Assembly (NCBI GenBank): GCA_035506275.1 | Contig: DATJPT010000019.1 | Span: 310,001 to 374,000, forward strand | Reading direction: 5' to 3' | Origin: Bacteroidota bacterium | GTDB taxonomy: Bacteria > Bacteroidota > Ignavibacteria > UBA10030 > UBA8401 | Length of the DNA: 64,000 nt | Part shown: positions 44,531-53,642 of the stretch, in pieces | How the letters are laid out: the number at the start of each line of letters is the position of its first letter | How positions within the stretch are numbered: position 1 is the first letter of the stretch | Program-made: the position numbers and the translations under genes | The notes under the pieces: generated by a model | Database searches by the model: none | Seen by the model: the letters and a program-made list of their open reading frames with translations, nothing else | What the model was told of the DNA's origin: nothing

Positions 44531-47500
44531 ATGAGACATTCGTTACTACGAACAATCATTGCACTCTTTCTGTTTTCCGTTGCGGCCCAACGGCTTTACC
44601 CGCAGGTGAATCCGATCGGACCGGGGGGCGGCATTGTCAACGTGGTCCGGGGAGACGCAAACGACAGCGTTGTTCTCGCCGGGACAAAAAATGACGGCAT
44701 CTATCGTTCACTCGACGGCGGGGCGACGTGGACCCAAGCGTTGAGTGTTTTTCCCGTCAACGATATTGTTTTCCATCCTACAACGCCCCTCACGGCGTAT
44801 GCAGCGACGCAGGCGGGCTTGTACGTCAGCTACGACGCGGGCGCCTCCTGGAGTCTGACGCCTCTTACAACACCGGTCTCGACGATCGCGATCGATGTTG
44901 CGCTCCCGCTACTGATGTTTGCCGGCGACGCACGTCCGACGCTGCAAGGGGCTGCTGGAGTGTTCAAATCGACCGACGGCGGTTTAACGTGGGCAGCGTC
45001 GTCGACCGGTCTTACGGTCAGCAGGACGATAACAGCGCTGATCATCGATCCCGCTGGATCTCTATCAGGGATGACTGTCTATGCAGGAACTGATGCCGCG
45101 GGCGTGTACTCGACGAGCGATGGGGGGTCGACGTGGAGCGCGTTGGCGACAAATGCAGGACTTGCAGGATCGGGACTTCGCATTCATTCGCTTTCGCTCA
45201 TTCAGGGCTTAGGGCTGAGGGCGGGAACGTCATCGGGAGAGTATTTTTGTCCGGGAGGAGTTCAGTGGATTCCGTTCACAGGGACCTCGATTGCCGACTC
45301 TGTCGTGCAATGTTCGCTGACGGTCGGCGACAGCGCAGCGACAGACACGTTCTACGTCGGAACGAAAGGGAACGAAGAATTTTTCCCGACGAGGCCCGAC
45401 AACGGAGGAGTATACCGCAGGTCAAACCTGGGGTTGGGATGGACGCTGATCTTCAAGGCGACGATCGACATCAATTCAATTTTCATCCCCGCTTCTCATC
45501 CTAAAAAAATATATCTCGGAACATCCGACGGGGTCTACGAAAGCAGCGACGACGGTTCGAGCTGGGCGCGCCAGAATTCGGGGATGATGAATTCCATTGC
45601 GCGCACGGTTGCTGTCCAGAATTCCGCTTCGGGGTATTTGTTCGCCGGCGTTTATGGGGGCGGAATTCTTAAATCAACCAACGGCGGCGGCACATGGATA
45701 CCGTCGAACAATGGAATTGACAACCCGTACGTTCGCGGCGTCATCGCTGATCCAAAAAACAGCGCTGTTCTCTATGCGGGCAACGTGTACGGACTTTACA
45801 AGAGCGTCGATACCGGGAGTACATGGCAAAAGATTCAGACCCAGAATATCCCCCACGATTCTCTCTCCCCCTTTAACAACAATCTTGAGGACGGGACGCT
45901 GAGAATTTCTCCCGTCAATTCGCAGAATCTTTTCATCTCTGCACTTACCGGCGAGTTCATGGTCAGCACGGATGGGGGAGGGACGTGGTATGCCGTTGCT
46001 CCTCCCCAACAGATACCGACGTCGGTCGTCGGAAACATCGAGTTCGATCCCGTCAGTGCCTCGACGATGTATTTCTCTGCCAACGGCGTTTGGAGGTCGA
46101 CCGATTTGGGGAAAACTTGGAATTCGATCTCAGGCAATCTGCCGTTGAATGCAACCGTCAATGGGACGACAGCGCCCCTCATCGGTTTTCATCCAAGGAT
46201 TGATCCGGTGAACACAAGCGAGATCTTCCTTTCCACACTAACAGGCGGCGCAATCTATAATGAATATAGAACAACGAATGGGGGAGCAAACTGGACTCAG
46301 CTTAACGCCGCGGGAATCGATGTCGCTTTTGATCCGGTTCATCCTTCCACTCTTTACTGTACTGCAGTGAACGGGGTCTTACGAAGTCCGGACGACGGCC
46401 TCACATGGACGAAAATCGGCGGCGGCCCTTCCACGCAATATTATTCCATAGGTCAGTCGACGGCGAACGACACGACGATGTTTGTCGGCAGCAACAGGGG
46501 AATCACGGCTGTCGATACAAGAAATGCACTCGGCATTTCCCAGGTCAGCTTTGATTTCGGGACCGTTCCGATCGGAAGCGTTTCGGGGCAAAATATTACC
46601 TTCAGCGACAACGGGTCTCAAAGTGTGACGATCACGGTTGCTTCTTTGACAGTACCGTTGGCAGGCCCGTCGGCCTATATCGTACCGCCCGGCGCCACAC
46701 CCCTTGTCGTGAAACCGGGATCCTCTGGGACGTTGACGATCCAATTCATTCCGAAATTGACCGGTCCATCCCAGGCCACGCTGACCTTTGCCACGACCGA
46801 TCCAGGGTATCCGACTGTGGGAGTCACCTTGAAAGGAACCGGTGTTCCGGTCACTGCGGTCAACCGTTCGGTCTTGCTCGATACGACGCACGGTGTGTCG
46901 TCAAGTCTTGCAACGGGTTCGATCACGCAGTTTCTCTCCGAGTTCATTCAGGCACTTCAAAGAAGCGGCATCACGGTGAGCAGCCAGACAGCGTTCGACC
47001 CGCTGGCCTCCTCGTTTGATGCCGTCATGATCGCAGCGCCGAAAACGACGTTCTCGCTGGTGGAGATCAATAAGCTGCATCAGTATGTTTCGAACGGCGG
47101 CTTTGTCGTGATGCTCGGCGACTCGGGCAATTCCGACGCCAACAATTGTCTGAACGGCATCCTCTCGAATTTTCAGTGGGTGCAGGACGCTCCGAATACT
47201 CCAACAGGACTTGCGATGAACAGCGATGCGGTGACCGATGGCGTAAGGAACTATTCGAACAATCCCGCCGCGCCGCTTCTTTCCAATTTCACCGACACGA
47301 CCCATCCGTTCGTGAAGGGCGTTCACACGATCATTCCTTTTGGATGCGCGAGCATCGCACTTTCGGCACAGGCATCGCCGTTTTTGCGCGGGAACCTCAC
47401 CACGGTGGCCACGACCAGCGACAGTCTGCAAAAGAAAACAGCACAGCCCGTCGTGATGGCCATGAGCCAGGTTGGAAAGGGGACGATCCTTTTGATCGGA

Positions 47501-48934
47501 GATGTCGATATCTGGTCTAATGTCCGGGGAAAGGACACCCTGTCGCCACTCCCGACAGGCATTCTTGCAGGAGACAATCTCCAGTTTGCATTGAACGTCT
47601 TCGGCTTTACGGGAAGCTATTCCGTAAAAATTCCGAGTCCGACGTTGAGCGACCAGTACCAGATCATCAGCATTCCGTTCGACCTGTTGGATTTCAACAT
47701 CAGCGACGTCCTCAAGGACCTCGGAGCTGCCGATAAAACAAAATGGCGGCTCTACGGCAGATGGGACGGCTCGGAGTATCAAGAGTATCCGAGTCCGGAT
47801 TTCCTTACGTTCAAGCGGGGGGAAGGATATTGGCTTATCACGAAGGGATCGCAATCGTTGTCGCTTGGATCGGCGAACGTCTCGACGGCGCAGGGCTTCT
47901 TCCCGATTCAGCTCGACTCGGGATATAATTTGATCGGAAATCCTTTTCCCTACCCCGTCAGTTGGGCGAACTCGCTCCATTCAACTCCGGATTCCGTCGA
48001 ATCGTGGCTGTGGGGCTTTGACGGCGCTGGATTTCAGCAGGTCACCGACATCATGCAGCCATTTGCCGGATATTTTCTGAAGAGCCTTCGCAACGGAGTT
48101 ACCGTTTACATCAATCCCGATGAAGTGTCGTCGGCATCTCTCGCGAAGAAGGCCGAAGTGCAGCGGCAGTTTGCGCAAGGGGAATGGCAGGTGCAGATCA
48201 GCGCGGCGAACGGCACGGGGGCGGATAACGATAATGTTGCGGGCGTACTACGCTCGGCGAGCGACGAATGGGATGCCGAAGATTTTTCAGAGCCTCCTCC
48301 GGCGCCGACCGACTATGTCACCCTCTCCTTCAATCATCCAAATTGGAAAACGAATCCCGGGAGATACGCAGGGGACTACCGTCCAATTCATCCCGAAGGA
48401 AACTATTGGGACTTCGATATCGCATCGTCGAATTCCAAAGCGTCAGTTTCGGTTCAATTCGTCAAGAGCGGAAATATGCCGGCTCAATTTGAAATGTATC
48501 TCGTCGATATGACGACAGAGAGGGCATACGACATCAGCTCAGCTTTATCGTACAACTTTGCGTACGAGAAGAATGAAAGCGACCGCTTGTTCCGGTTGAT
48601 CGTCGGAACAAAAGAGTACATCGGGAGCAATACGAACGGGATCCCTTTGGTTCCGGTCGGATATTCACTCGATCAGAATTATCCGAACCCGTTCAATCCA
48701 ACCACGACGATCGGATACTCGCTTGCTCACAGCGGGTATGTCACCCTGGAGATCTTCAACGTTCTCGGGCAGAAGGTCAAAACACTCTTCACCGGGGATC
48801 AAAAGATCGGCAATTATTCTGTTGTGTGGGACGGTACGGGGGACAACGGGGCAGGGGCGGCGAGCGGGATCTATTTTTACAGAATCAAAACAGAGGCATT
48901 CAGCTTCACCAAAAAGATGGTGTTTTTGAAATAA
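44531..48934 (+). CDS. Giant secreted BNR-repeat protein with type IX sorting domain
   Basis: 1467 residues. Signal peptide to about residue 24. At least eleven BNR-like sites of the form SxDGGxTW (for example RSLDGGATW, KSTDGGLTW, STSDGGSTW, VSTDGGGTW) spread over about 60-650, indicating sortilin-like propellers. A Hydin-type immunoglobulin domain is near 670-770 (FDFGTVPIGSVSG) and a Rossmann-like region follows (about 780-1010). The C-terminal 90 residues (SLDQNYPNPFNPTTTIGYSL, then GQKVKTL...KMVFLK) match type IX sorting/FlgD-like domains. It should cross the outer membrane. Ligand unknown. Confidence 0.92.
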   Translation: MRHSLLRTIIALFLFSVAAQRLYPQVNPIGPGGGIVNVVRGDANDSVVLAGTKNDGIYRSLDGGATWTQALSVFPVNDIVFHPTTPLTAYAATQAGLYVSYDAGASWSLTPLTTPVSTIAIDVALPLLMFAGDARPTLQGAAGVFKSTDGGLTWAASSTGLTVSRTITALIIDPAGSLSGMTVYAGTDAAGVYSTSDGGSTWSALATNAGLAGSGLRIHSLSLIQGLGLRAGTSSGEYFCPGGVQWIPFTGTSIADSVVQCSLTVGDSAATDTFYVGTKGNEEFFPTRPDNGGVYRRSNLGLGWTLIFKATIDINSIFIPASHPKKIYLGTSDGVYESSDDGSSWARQNSGMMNSIARTVAVQNSASGYLFAGVYGGGILKSTNGGGTWIPSNNGIDNPYVRGVIADPKNSAVLYAGNVYGLYKSVDTGSTWQKIQTQNIPHDSLSPFNNNLEDGTLRISPVNSQNLFISALTGEFMVSTDGGGTWYAVAPPQQIPTSVVGNIEFDPVSASTMYFSANGVWRSTDLGKTWNSISGNLPLNATVNGTTAPLIGFHPRIDPVNTSEIFLSTLTGGAIYNEYRTTNGGANWTQLNAAGIDVAFDPVHPSTLYCTAVNGVLRSPDDGLTWTKIGGGPSTQYYSIGQSTANDTTMFVGSNRGITAVDTRNALGISQVSFDFGTVPIGSVSGQNITFSDNGSQSVTITVASLTVPLAGPSAYIVPPGATPLVVKPGSSGTLTIQFIPKLTGPSQATLTFATTDPGYPTVGVTLKGTGVPVTAVNRSVLLDTTHGVSSSLATGSITQFLSEFIQALQRSGITVSSQTAFDPLASSFDAVMIAAPKTTFSLVEINKLHQYVSNGGFVVMLGDSGNSDANNCLNGILSNFQWVQDAPNTPTGLAMNSDAVTDGVRNYSNNPAAPLLSNFTDTTHPFVKGVHTIIPFGCASIALSAQASPFLRGNLTTVATTSDSLQKKTAQPVVMAMSQVGKGTILLIGDVDIWSNVRGKDTLSPLPTGILAGDNLQFALNVFGFTGSYSVKIPSPTLSDQYQIISIPFDLLDFNISDVLKDLGAADKTKWRLYGRWDGSEYQEYPSPDFLTFKRGEGYWLITKGSQSLSLGSANVSTAQGFFPIQLDSGYNLIGNPFPYPVSWANSLHSTPDSVESWLWGFDGAGFQQVTDIMQPFAGYFLKSLRNGVTVYINPDEVSSASLAKKAEVQRQFAQGEWQVQISAANGTGADNDNVAGVLRSASDEWDAEDFSEPPPAPTDYVTLSFNHPNWKTNPGRYAGDYRPIHPEGNYWDFDIASSNSKASVSVQFVKSGNMPAQFEMYLVDMTTERAYDISSALSYNFAYEKNESDRLFRLIVGTKEYIGSNTNGIPLVPVGYSLDQNYPNPFNPTTTIGYSLAHSGYVTLEIFNVLGQKVKTLFTGDQKIGNYSVVWDGTGDNGAGAASGIYFYRIKTEAFSFTKKMVFLK

Positions 48935-48956
48935 TATTTGGCTTTTTCACTCTGAG

Positions 48957-50120
48957 TTGAAATCGAATCTCACATACAGAAGAGCACTCTTTTTAACCGT
49001 GGCGCTACCGCTGGGGGTGCGTCTCCTTTTGGCGCAGAGCACAGCTCCATCATACGATGAGCGGCTTCTTTTCCAGGGAATGACGGGCGTTACCGTCGGG
49101 GCTTCTCAGCAAGCATGGAATCTGAAGGAAGAGGGGAACGTCGTCGAACAATCTGCTCCCGCGATGATCTCCATTCCACTTTCCAATCGTATTCTGATCT
49201 CTGTGGCGAATTCCCCGGCAATTTCCAAGCTGGACACGCTCACGCTTCAAGGCGTTGCCGATACGCGGGTCGGTTTTTCGTATGTCCTTCCTGGAGACGC
49301 TTGGTGGATCAACGGCGGCGTCAGTCTGCCGACGGGTATCACAAAACTGACTGATGATCAGCTAACGATCGCCACGTTGATCTCCGAATCTTCGCTCGAC
49401 TACAATGTACCGGTCTTTGGTCAGGGAACGAATGCCAACCTCGGCTTTGCGTATGCCTACCCGGTTCAACGGAGGCTGATCGTTGGGTGCGGTGCCTCGT
49501 ATGTCTATAAAGGAGAGTACCAGCCTGTCTCGGTCGAGGGGTTTAACCAGATGTATAAGCCGGGCGATGAAATTTCCGCCAACATCGGTCTCGATTACAC
49601 GTCGTTCTCGAAATTGTCGCGCCTCTCGGCCGACATCACGGTCACAAATTATTTTCCCGACAAACTCGGTGGAGAAAATTTCATCCAGTCGGGGCTCCGG
49701 TTTATGGTGCTCGGCGTTTATTCGGTGAAGACGGGACCGGTCACGCACCGTCTGCTCCTGAGGACGCGTCTCAGAACACAGAGCGAAATTTTTAATTCTG
49801 GAACGGGGCAAATGTTCAAGAGCTCGCAGCACTACGAGGGTCAGTATACCGCAACATGGTCTCCGGTCGAGTGGTTCTCTCTTGCCGGGCTTGCAGAAGG
49901 GAAGCTCCATACCGGCGACCAGATTCCGTTCGGTGTCGGAATTTTCGAGACTGGCAAAGCCCAGCTCGCATCCGCCGGCGTTGAGACCGGATTCTCGCCT
50001 GCATCGTGGTTCAGCATTGCGTTCAACGCCAAGTACGGCACCGGGAGCGTTGTGATCAATAACGTGACGCAAGACGCCACGGGGACTGAATTCGGGGCCC
50101 GCGGACGCATCCAATTTTGA
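48957..50120 (+). CDS. Outer-membrane beta-barrel protein
   Basis: 387 residues. Start TTG at 48957 gives signal peptide LFLTVALPLGVRLLLAQ. The mature part alternates hydrophobic residues in many predicted strands (ANLGFAYAYPVQRRLIVGCGASYVY, NIGLDYTSFSKLSRLSADITV) and ends with Phe (RGRIQF), the BamA recognition residue. It may be a porin or channel of the cluster. The ribosome site is weak. I do not recognise a narrower family. Confidence 0.8.
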   Translation: MKSNLTYRRALFLTVALPLGVRLLLAQSTAPSYDERLLFQGMTGVTVGASQQAWNLKEEGNVVEQSAPAMISIPLSNRILISVANSPAISKLDTLTLQGVADTRVGFSYVLPGDAWWINGGVSLPTGITKLTDDQLTIATLISESSLDYNVPVFGQGTNANLGFAYAYPVQRRLIVGCGASYVYKGEYQPVSVEGFNQMYKPGDEISANIGLDYTSFSKLSRLSADITVTNYFPDKLGGENFIQSGLRFMVLGVYSVKTGPVTHRLLLRTRLRTQSEIFNSGTGQMFKSSQHYEGQYTATWSPVEWFSLAGLAEGKLHTGDQIPFGVGIFETGKAQLASAGVETGFSPASWFSIAFNAKYGTGSVVINNVTQDATGTEFGARGRIQF

Positions 50121-50167
50121 AGTGAAAAAGATCTTGATTATTTCATCATAAAAGGAAGGACACCGTC

Positions 50168-50950
50168 ATGAATAAACGTCTACATCGCGGCCGCGTATCG
50201 TGGCTGATAGCCATTGCCTTGCTGTGGTCCCTGGCCGTTCCGTTCGCCCGCGCACAGGAGGCAGCACCGCAGACGATTGCGATCCTTTATTTTGAGAACA
50301 ACAGCGTTGTCGATAGAGATAAACTCGATCCGTTGAAAAAAGGGCTCGCTGATATGCTTATCACGGAGATGTCGAAGATCAAGGGGCTCAAGGTCGTCGA
50401 GCGGCAGCGGATTCAATCGGTCGTCGAAGAATTGAACCTCGGCGAATCGGACCTGGTCGACAAGGGGACCTCACAGAAGATGGGAAAGTTGCTCGGGGCC
50501 AAAGTGCTCCTGTTCGGCGGGTTTTCGAACTTGTTCGGCGACAAGCTTCGCATCGATGCGCGCATCGTCGCGACGGAAACCGGTTTGACGCTCAAGGCCG
50601 AGGAAGAAACGGGCGACCTCGATCAGTTCCTGACGATGTTGAACTCGCTCGTGAAGAAAATCTCTGACGACCTTGAAGTAAAGCTCAGTTCGGCAGAAGA
50701 AGACCAGCTTGGTTCCGCGAAGGACGGAAAATTCAACGGCTATGTGACATACGCACAAGCGCTCAATCTGGAAGACAACGGCCATAAACTGGAAAAAGAA
50801 GGAAAAATCGCCGAGGCTGCCGCGATGTATGAGAACGCTAAATCGATGTACCAGAAAGCATGGGATGAATCGAGCGGATATGAACCGGCCAGGCAGAAGG
50901 TCGAAGAGATGACCGCGCTTGTCGGAAAATTAAAGAAAGAAACTAAATGA
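50168..50950 (+). CDS. CsgG-like secreted protein
   Basis: 260 residues. Signal peptide (LIAIALLWSLAVPFARAQ) followed by a CsgG-like domain (about 35-170: IAILYFENNS, LDPLKKGLADMLITEMSKIKGLKVVERQ, GKLLGAKVLLFGGFS). It lines up with the 43181 protein over its whole CsgG region, so the two are paralogues. The C-terminal part (195-260) is a TPR-like helical pair (AEAAAMYENAKSMYQKAWDESS). GGAAGGA precedes the ATG. Confidence 0.85.
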   Translation: MNKRLHRGRVSWLIAIALLWSLAVPFARAQEAAPQTIAILYFENNSVVDRDKLDPLKKGLADMLITEMSKIKGLKVVERQRIQSVVEELNLGESDLVDKGTSQKMGKLLGAKVLLFGGFSNLFGDKLRIDARIVATETGLTLKAEEETGDLDQFLTMLNSLVKKISDDLEVKLSSAEEDQLGSAKDGKFNGYVTYAQALNLEDNGHKLEKEGKIAEAAAMYENAKSMYQKAWDESSGYEPARQKVEEMTALVGKLKKETK

Positions 50951-51018
50951 GAAACGTCGTGAAGAATGTTAACGGAAATCGCATTCACGAACTGTTCACG
51001 ATTCGAGGAGAACTACGT

Positions 51019-53523
51019 ATGAAACGAGTAACGATAATGTTGTGGACTGCTCTTGCGGCGGTAATGACGGCGGCGGTCCGCGTTTGTGCGCAAGATTCGG
51101 AAATGCCCCGGATCATGGTTGTTGTCGACGAAAAAATTGACGACAAGGATGCTACGGCGCAAAAAGTGACCGGAAAGATTGAGAGCGCATTCCTTGCCAA
51201 AGGCTACCGGCTTGTCGACAAATCTCAGTTTGAGACCGTCCGCGCGCGCGACCTTTCGCTCGGCGATCTGAATCCGACAAAGGCCAAAGAGCTCGGCCGC
51301 CGTTTTGGCGCAGAATTGATCATTGCCGGAGGCGCACAGGCCGTGTTCGGTGAGGAACGGGAGACGTACGGCATCAAAACGGTCGAGTATACTGCCGACG
51401 GAGAAGTCAAAGTCATTATCACCGACACCGGAGACATCATTGCTGTGTCGAGCGCGACATCCAAGAAAGCGTCGCAGGGAAGGTCCCAGGCAGCGTCGAA
51501 AGCCCTCGATGAACTCGGGGATTCGCTGGCGTCGGACCTCCTGGCAAAAGTGCAGATGAAACTGAAGGACATGAAAGAGCGGCCGGTCGCCGTTCAGCTT
51601 GCTCTCTTGGGGGTGACCGATGCTTCGCTCATGAAGATCGAGCAGGAACTTCCGGGCAAGATTCCGATGATTCAAAAAATGAAGCTGCGGTACATGGAAG
51701 GCGACGCGGCAGTGGAAGATGTCTGGATCCGCGGCTCGATCGACGATTTGCGGAAACAATTCTCTTCGATGTCCGACTATAAGGTCGAATCGTTCACCGG
51801 GAACCGCCTTGATGTCAATACGAAGGTGACAGGGACGAAAACGAGGGTCAGCTACACGCTTCCCGGAGCGCTGGAGATCTCCGAGTTCAACGTCGACAAT
51901 ATATTCCCTGCTGCATACAACTATTACGCCTATAATCCGATCGGGCAAATTACGATTCACAATACGGGAAAGACGGACGTTGGCAACGTCAAAGCGAGTT
52001 TCTTTATTCCAACATACATGCAATTACCATCCGAACAGATGATCCCTCTCCTCAAAGCCGGTGCGACAGAGTCGTTCCCTGTCTCGGTGACGCTGGATTC
52101 AAAGCAGCTCCTCATGGTCAGCGAGAATACGGTGGCCCAGATCAAGGCGGAGCTGTCGTACACCGCGGGGGGAGAGGCGAAGTCACGCAGCCTTGTCAAG
52201 CCGGTCACGGTCTACAGCCGAACTTCGATCACCTGGTCGCGGCCGAATTCGGTGGGCGCTTTTATTACGTCGAACGACGATGCAGTGAAGAATTTTTCCA
52301 GGTATGTTCTAGGCTCGGTAAAATACGACCAATCGATCCTCGAAGGGGCGCCGCGCAATCTGCTGAATGCAATGACCGTCTGGGAAGGCATTCGCGCCCT
52401 CTCGATCAACTATGTCAGCGCGCCGTGGAGAGTCGCGGAAGCCGACCTTCTTGACGACGTTCAGTTCCCGCGAGAGACGCTGGCAAATCACACGGCGAAC
52501 TGCAGCGGCAGTTCCGTGCTCCTCGCCGCCTGCCTCGAGAATATCGGGATTCGGACGGCGCTGGTCGGCACGTCGGACCATGTCTTCATCATTTTTGATT
52601 CGGGCGTGAACAAAAAGAATGCATCACGGATCAGCCTCGACGAAAAAGATTACATCGTCAGGGACAACACGGTCTGGATCCCGCTGGAGACGACCATCAT
52701 CAATCATCCGTTCGCCGAAGCGTGGAAGCTTGCCGCCGACGAGTACTACAAGATCGCCGACTCGAAGGGGCGGCTGGACATTATCGACGTGCGTGCTGCA
52801 TGGGAACAATTCCCGCCGGCGAACCTCGCCGTCAACGTGAAAGCCGCCGAACCGCCTGCGGCGGATAAAGTTTCTTCCCTGATGAACGACGACATGAAGA
52901 ATGTGTCGCAGATCTCCGCCCAGATGTTGAACCGGAAAGTAGCGGAACTGAAGAACCAGGGGGATGAACAATCGTGCAATCGGGCCTCGATGTATCTTGC
53001 CAACGCGGGACGGTACGCCGAAGCGGCTGCCATGATCAAAACGTTCACATCCCCGATGGCAAAAAATAATCTCGGCAATATTTATCTGATGCAGGGAGAT
53101 TCCGCCAATGCGTGCAAGAACTATTCGGCGGCGCTCGACGCCGATAAAAGCGACGGCGGCATCGACCTCAACATAGGGCTGCTCCAATATCTTGGCGGCG
53201 ACCAGGAGGGGACGGTGAGTTCCTTCGCCAGTGCGATTGCAAAATTCCCCTCTCAGGAAAAAGCGTTCTCCGAACTGGGGATCGACCATATTGTCGCCGA
53301 GATGAATAAAACGCGCGGCGCCGAAAAAGGGGCGACAGTAGACCGGAACGAACTGCAAAGCCTTCTGTTCGCGGCCCTGCAGGATGTCGCAGCCAAAAGC
53401 GCTTCGCGGCCGAATACTGCCCGGATCAGAAAAGGAGAAAATAAGTTCGTGTTTGGAGGGCGCCGCGGGATCGACCCGACGCAGCTTTCGAACATCAAAG
53501 ATTTTCTCTATTGGAAAATATAA
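51019..53523 (+). CDS. Large periplasmic protein: CsgG-like, transglutaminase-like and TPR domains
   Basis: 834 residues. Signal peptide (IMLWTALAAVMTAAVRVCAQ), a CsgG/FlgT-like N-terminal domain (about 30-230; PRIMVVVDEK, KGYRLVDKSQFETVRARDL, FGAELIIAGGAQAVFG), a central region of unknown fold, and a transglutaminase-like domain. That domain has Cys495 (ANCSGSS) and His521 (SDHVFI); the third residue is Glu557 in WIPLETT instead of the usual Asp. The C-terminal third has TPRs. The ATG at 51019 follows GAGGAG by eight bases; a longer frame overlaps the previous gene. A protease, structural or cross-linking role is possible. Confidence 0.82.
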   Translation: MKRVTIMLWTALAAVMTAAVRVCAQDSEMPRIMVVVDEKIDDKDATAQKVTGKIESAFLAKGYRLVDKSQFETVRARDLSLGDLNPTKAKELGRRFGAELIIAGGAQAVFGEERETYGIKTVEYTADGEVKVIITDTGDIIAVSSATSKKASQGRSQAASKALDELGDSLASDLLAKVQMKLKDMKERPVAVQLALLGVTDASLMKIEQELPGKIPMIQKMKLRYMEGDAAVEDVWIRGSIDDLRKQFSSMSDYKVESFTGNRLDVNTKVTGTKTRVSYTLPGALEISEFNVDNIFPAAYNYYAYNPIGQITIHNTGKTDVGNVKASFFIPTYMQLPSEQMIPLLKAGATESFPVSVTLDSKQLLMVSENTVAQIKAELSYTAGGEAKSRSLVKPVTVYSRTSITWSRPNSVGAFITSNDDAVKNFSRYVLGSVKYDQSILEGAPRNLLNAMTVWEGIRALSINYVSAPWRVAEADLLDDVQFPRETLANHTANCSGSSVLLAACLENIGIRTALVGTSDHVFIIFDSGVNKKNASRISLDEKDYIVRDNTVWIPLETTIINHPFAEAWKLAADEYYKIADSKGRLDIIDVRAAWEQFPPANLAVNVKAAEPPAADKVSSLMNDDMKNVSQISAQMLNRKVAELKNQGDEQSCNRASMYLANAGRYAEAAAMIKTFTSPMAKNNLGNIYLMQGDSANACKNYSAALDADKSDGGIDLNIGLLQYLGGDQEGTVSSFASAIAKFPSQEKAFSELGIDHIVAEMNKTRGAEKGATVDRNELQSLLFAALQDVAAKSASRPNTARIRKGENKFVFGGRRGIDPTQLSNIKDFLYWKI

Positions 53524-53542
53524 TCCGAAATTCAGTATATTG

Positions 53543-53583
53543 GGGCTGTCCGACATCGAATGGTGTCTGGCAGCCCTTTTTCT
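53543..53583 (+). terminator. Intrinsic terminator
   Basis: GGGCTG (53543-53548) pairs with CAGCCC (53571-53576). Inner pairing CCGACA with TGTCTGG is imperfect. A run of T follows (53577-53581). It separates the transglutaminase-like gene from the cyclase gene. Confidence 0.6.
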
Positions 53584-53642
53584 TGCATCGGGCTCGCTGA
53601 ATTGTTGCCGAACCACTCCTCTACCACAAAGGGTCACGCCGA

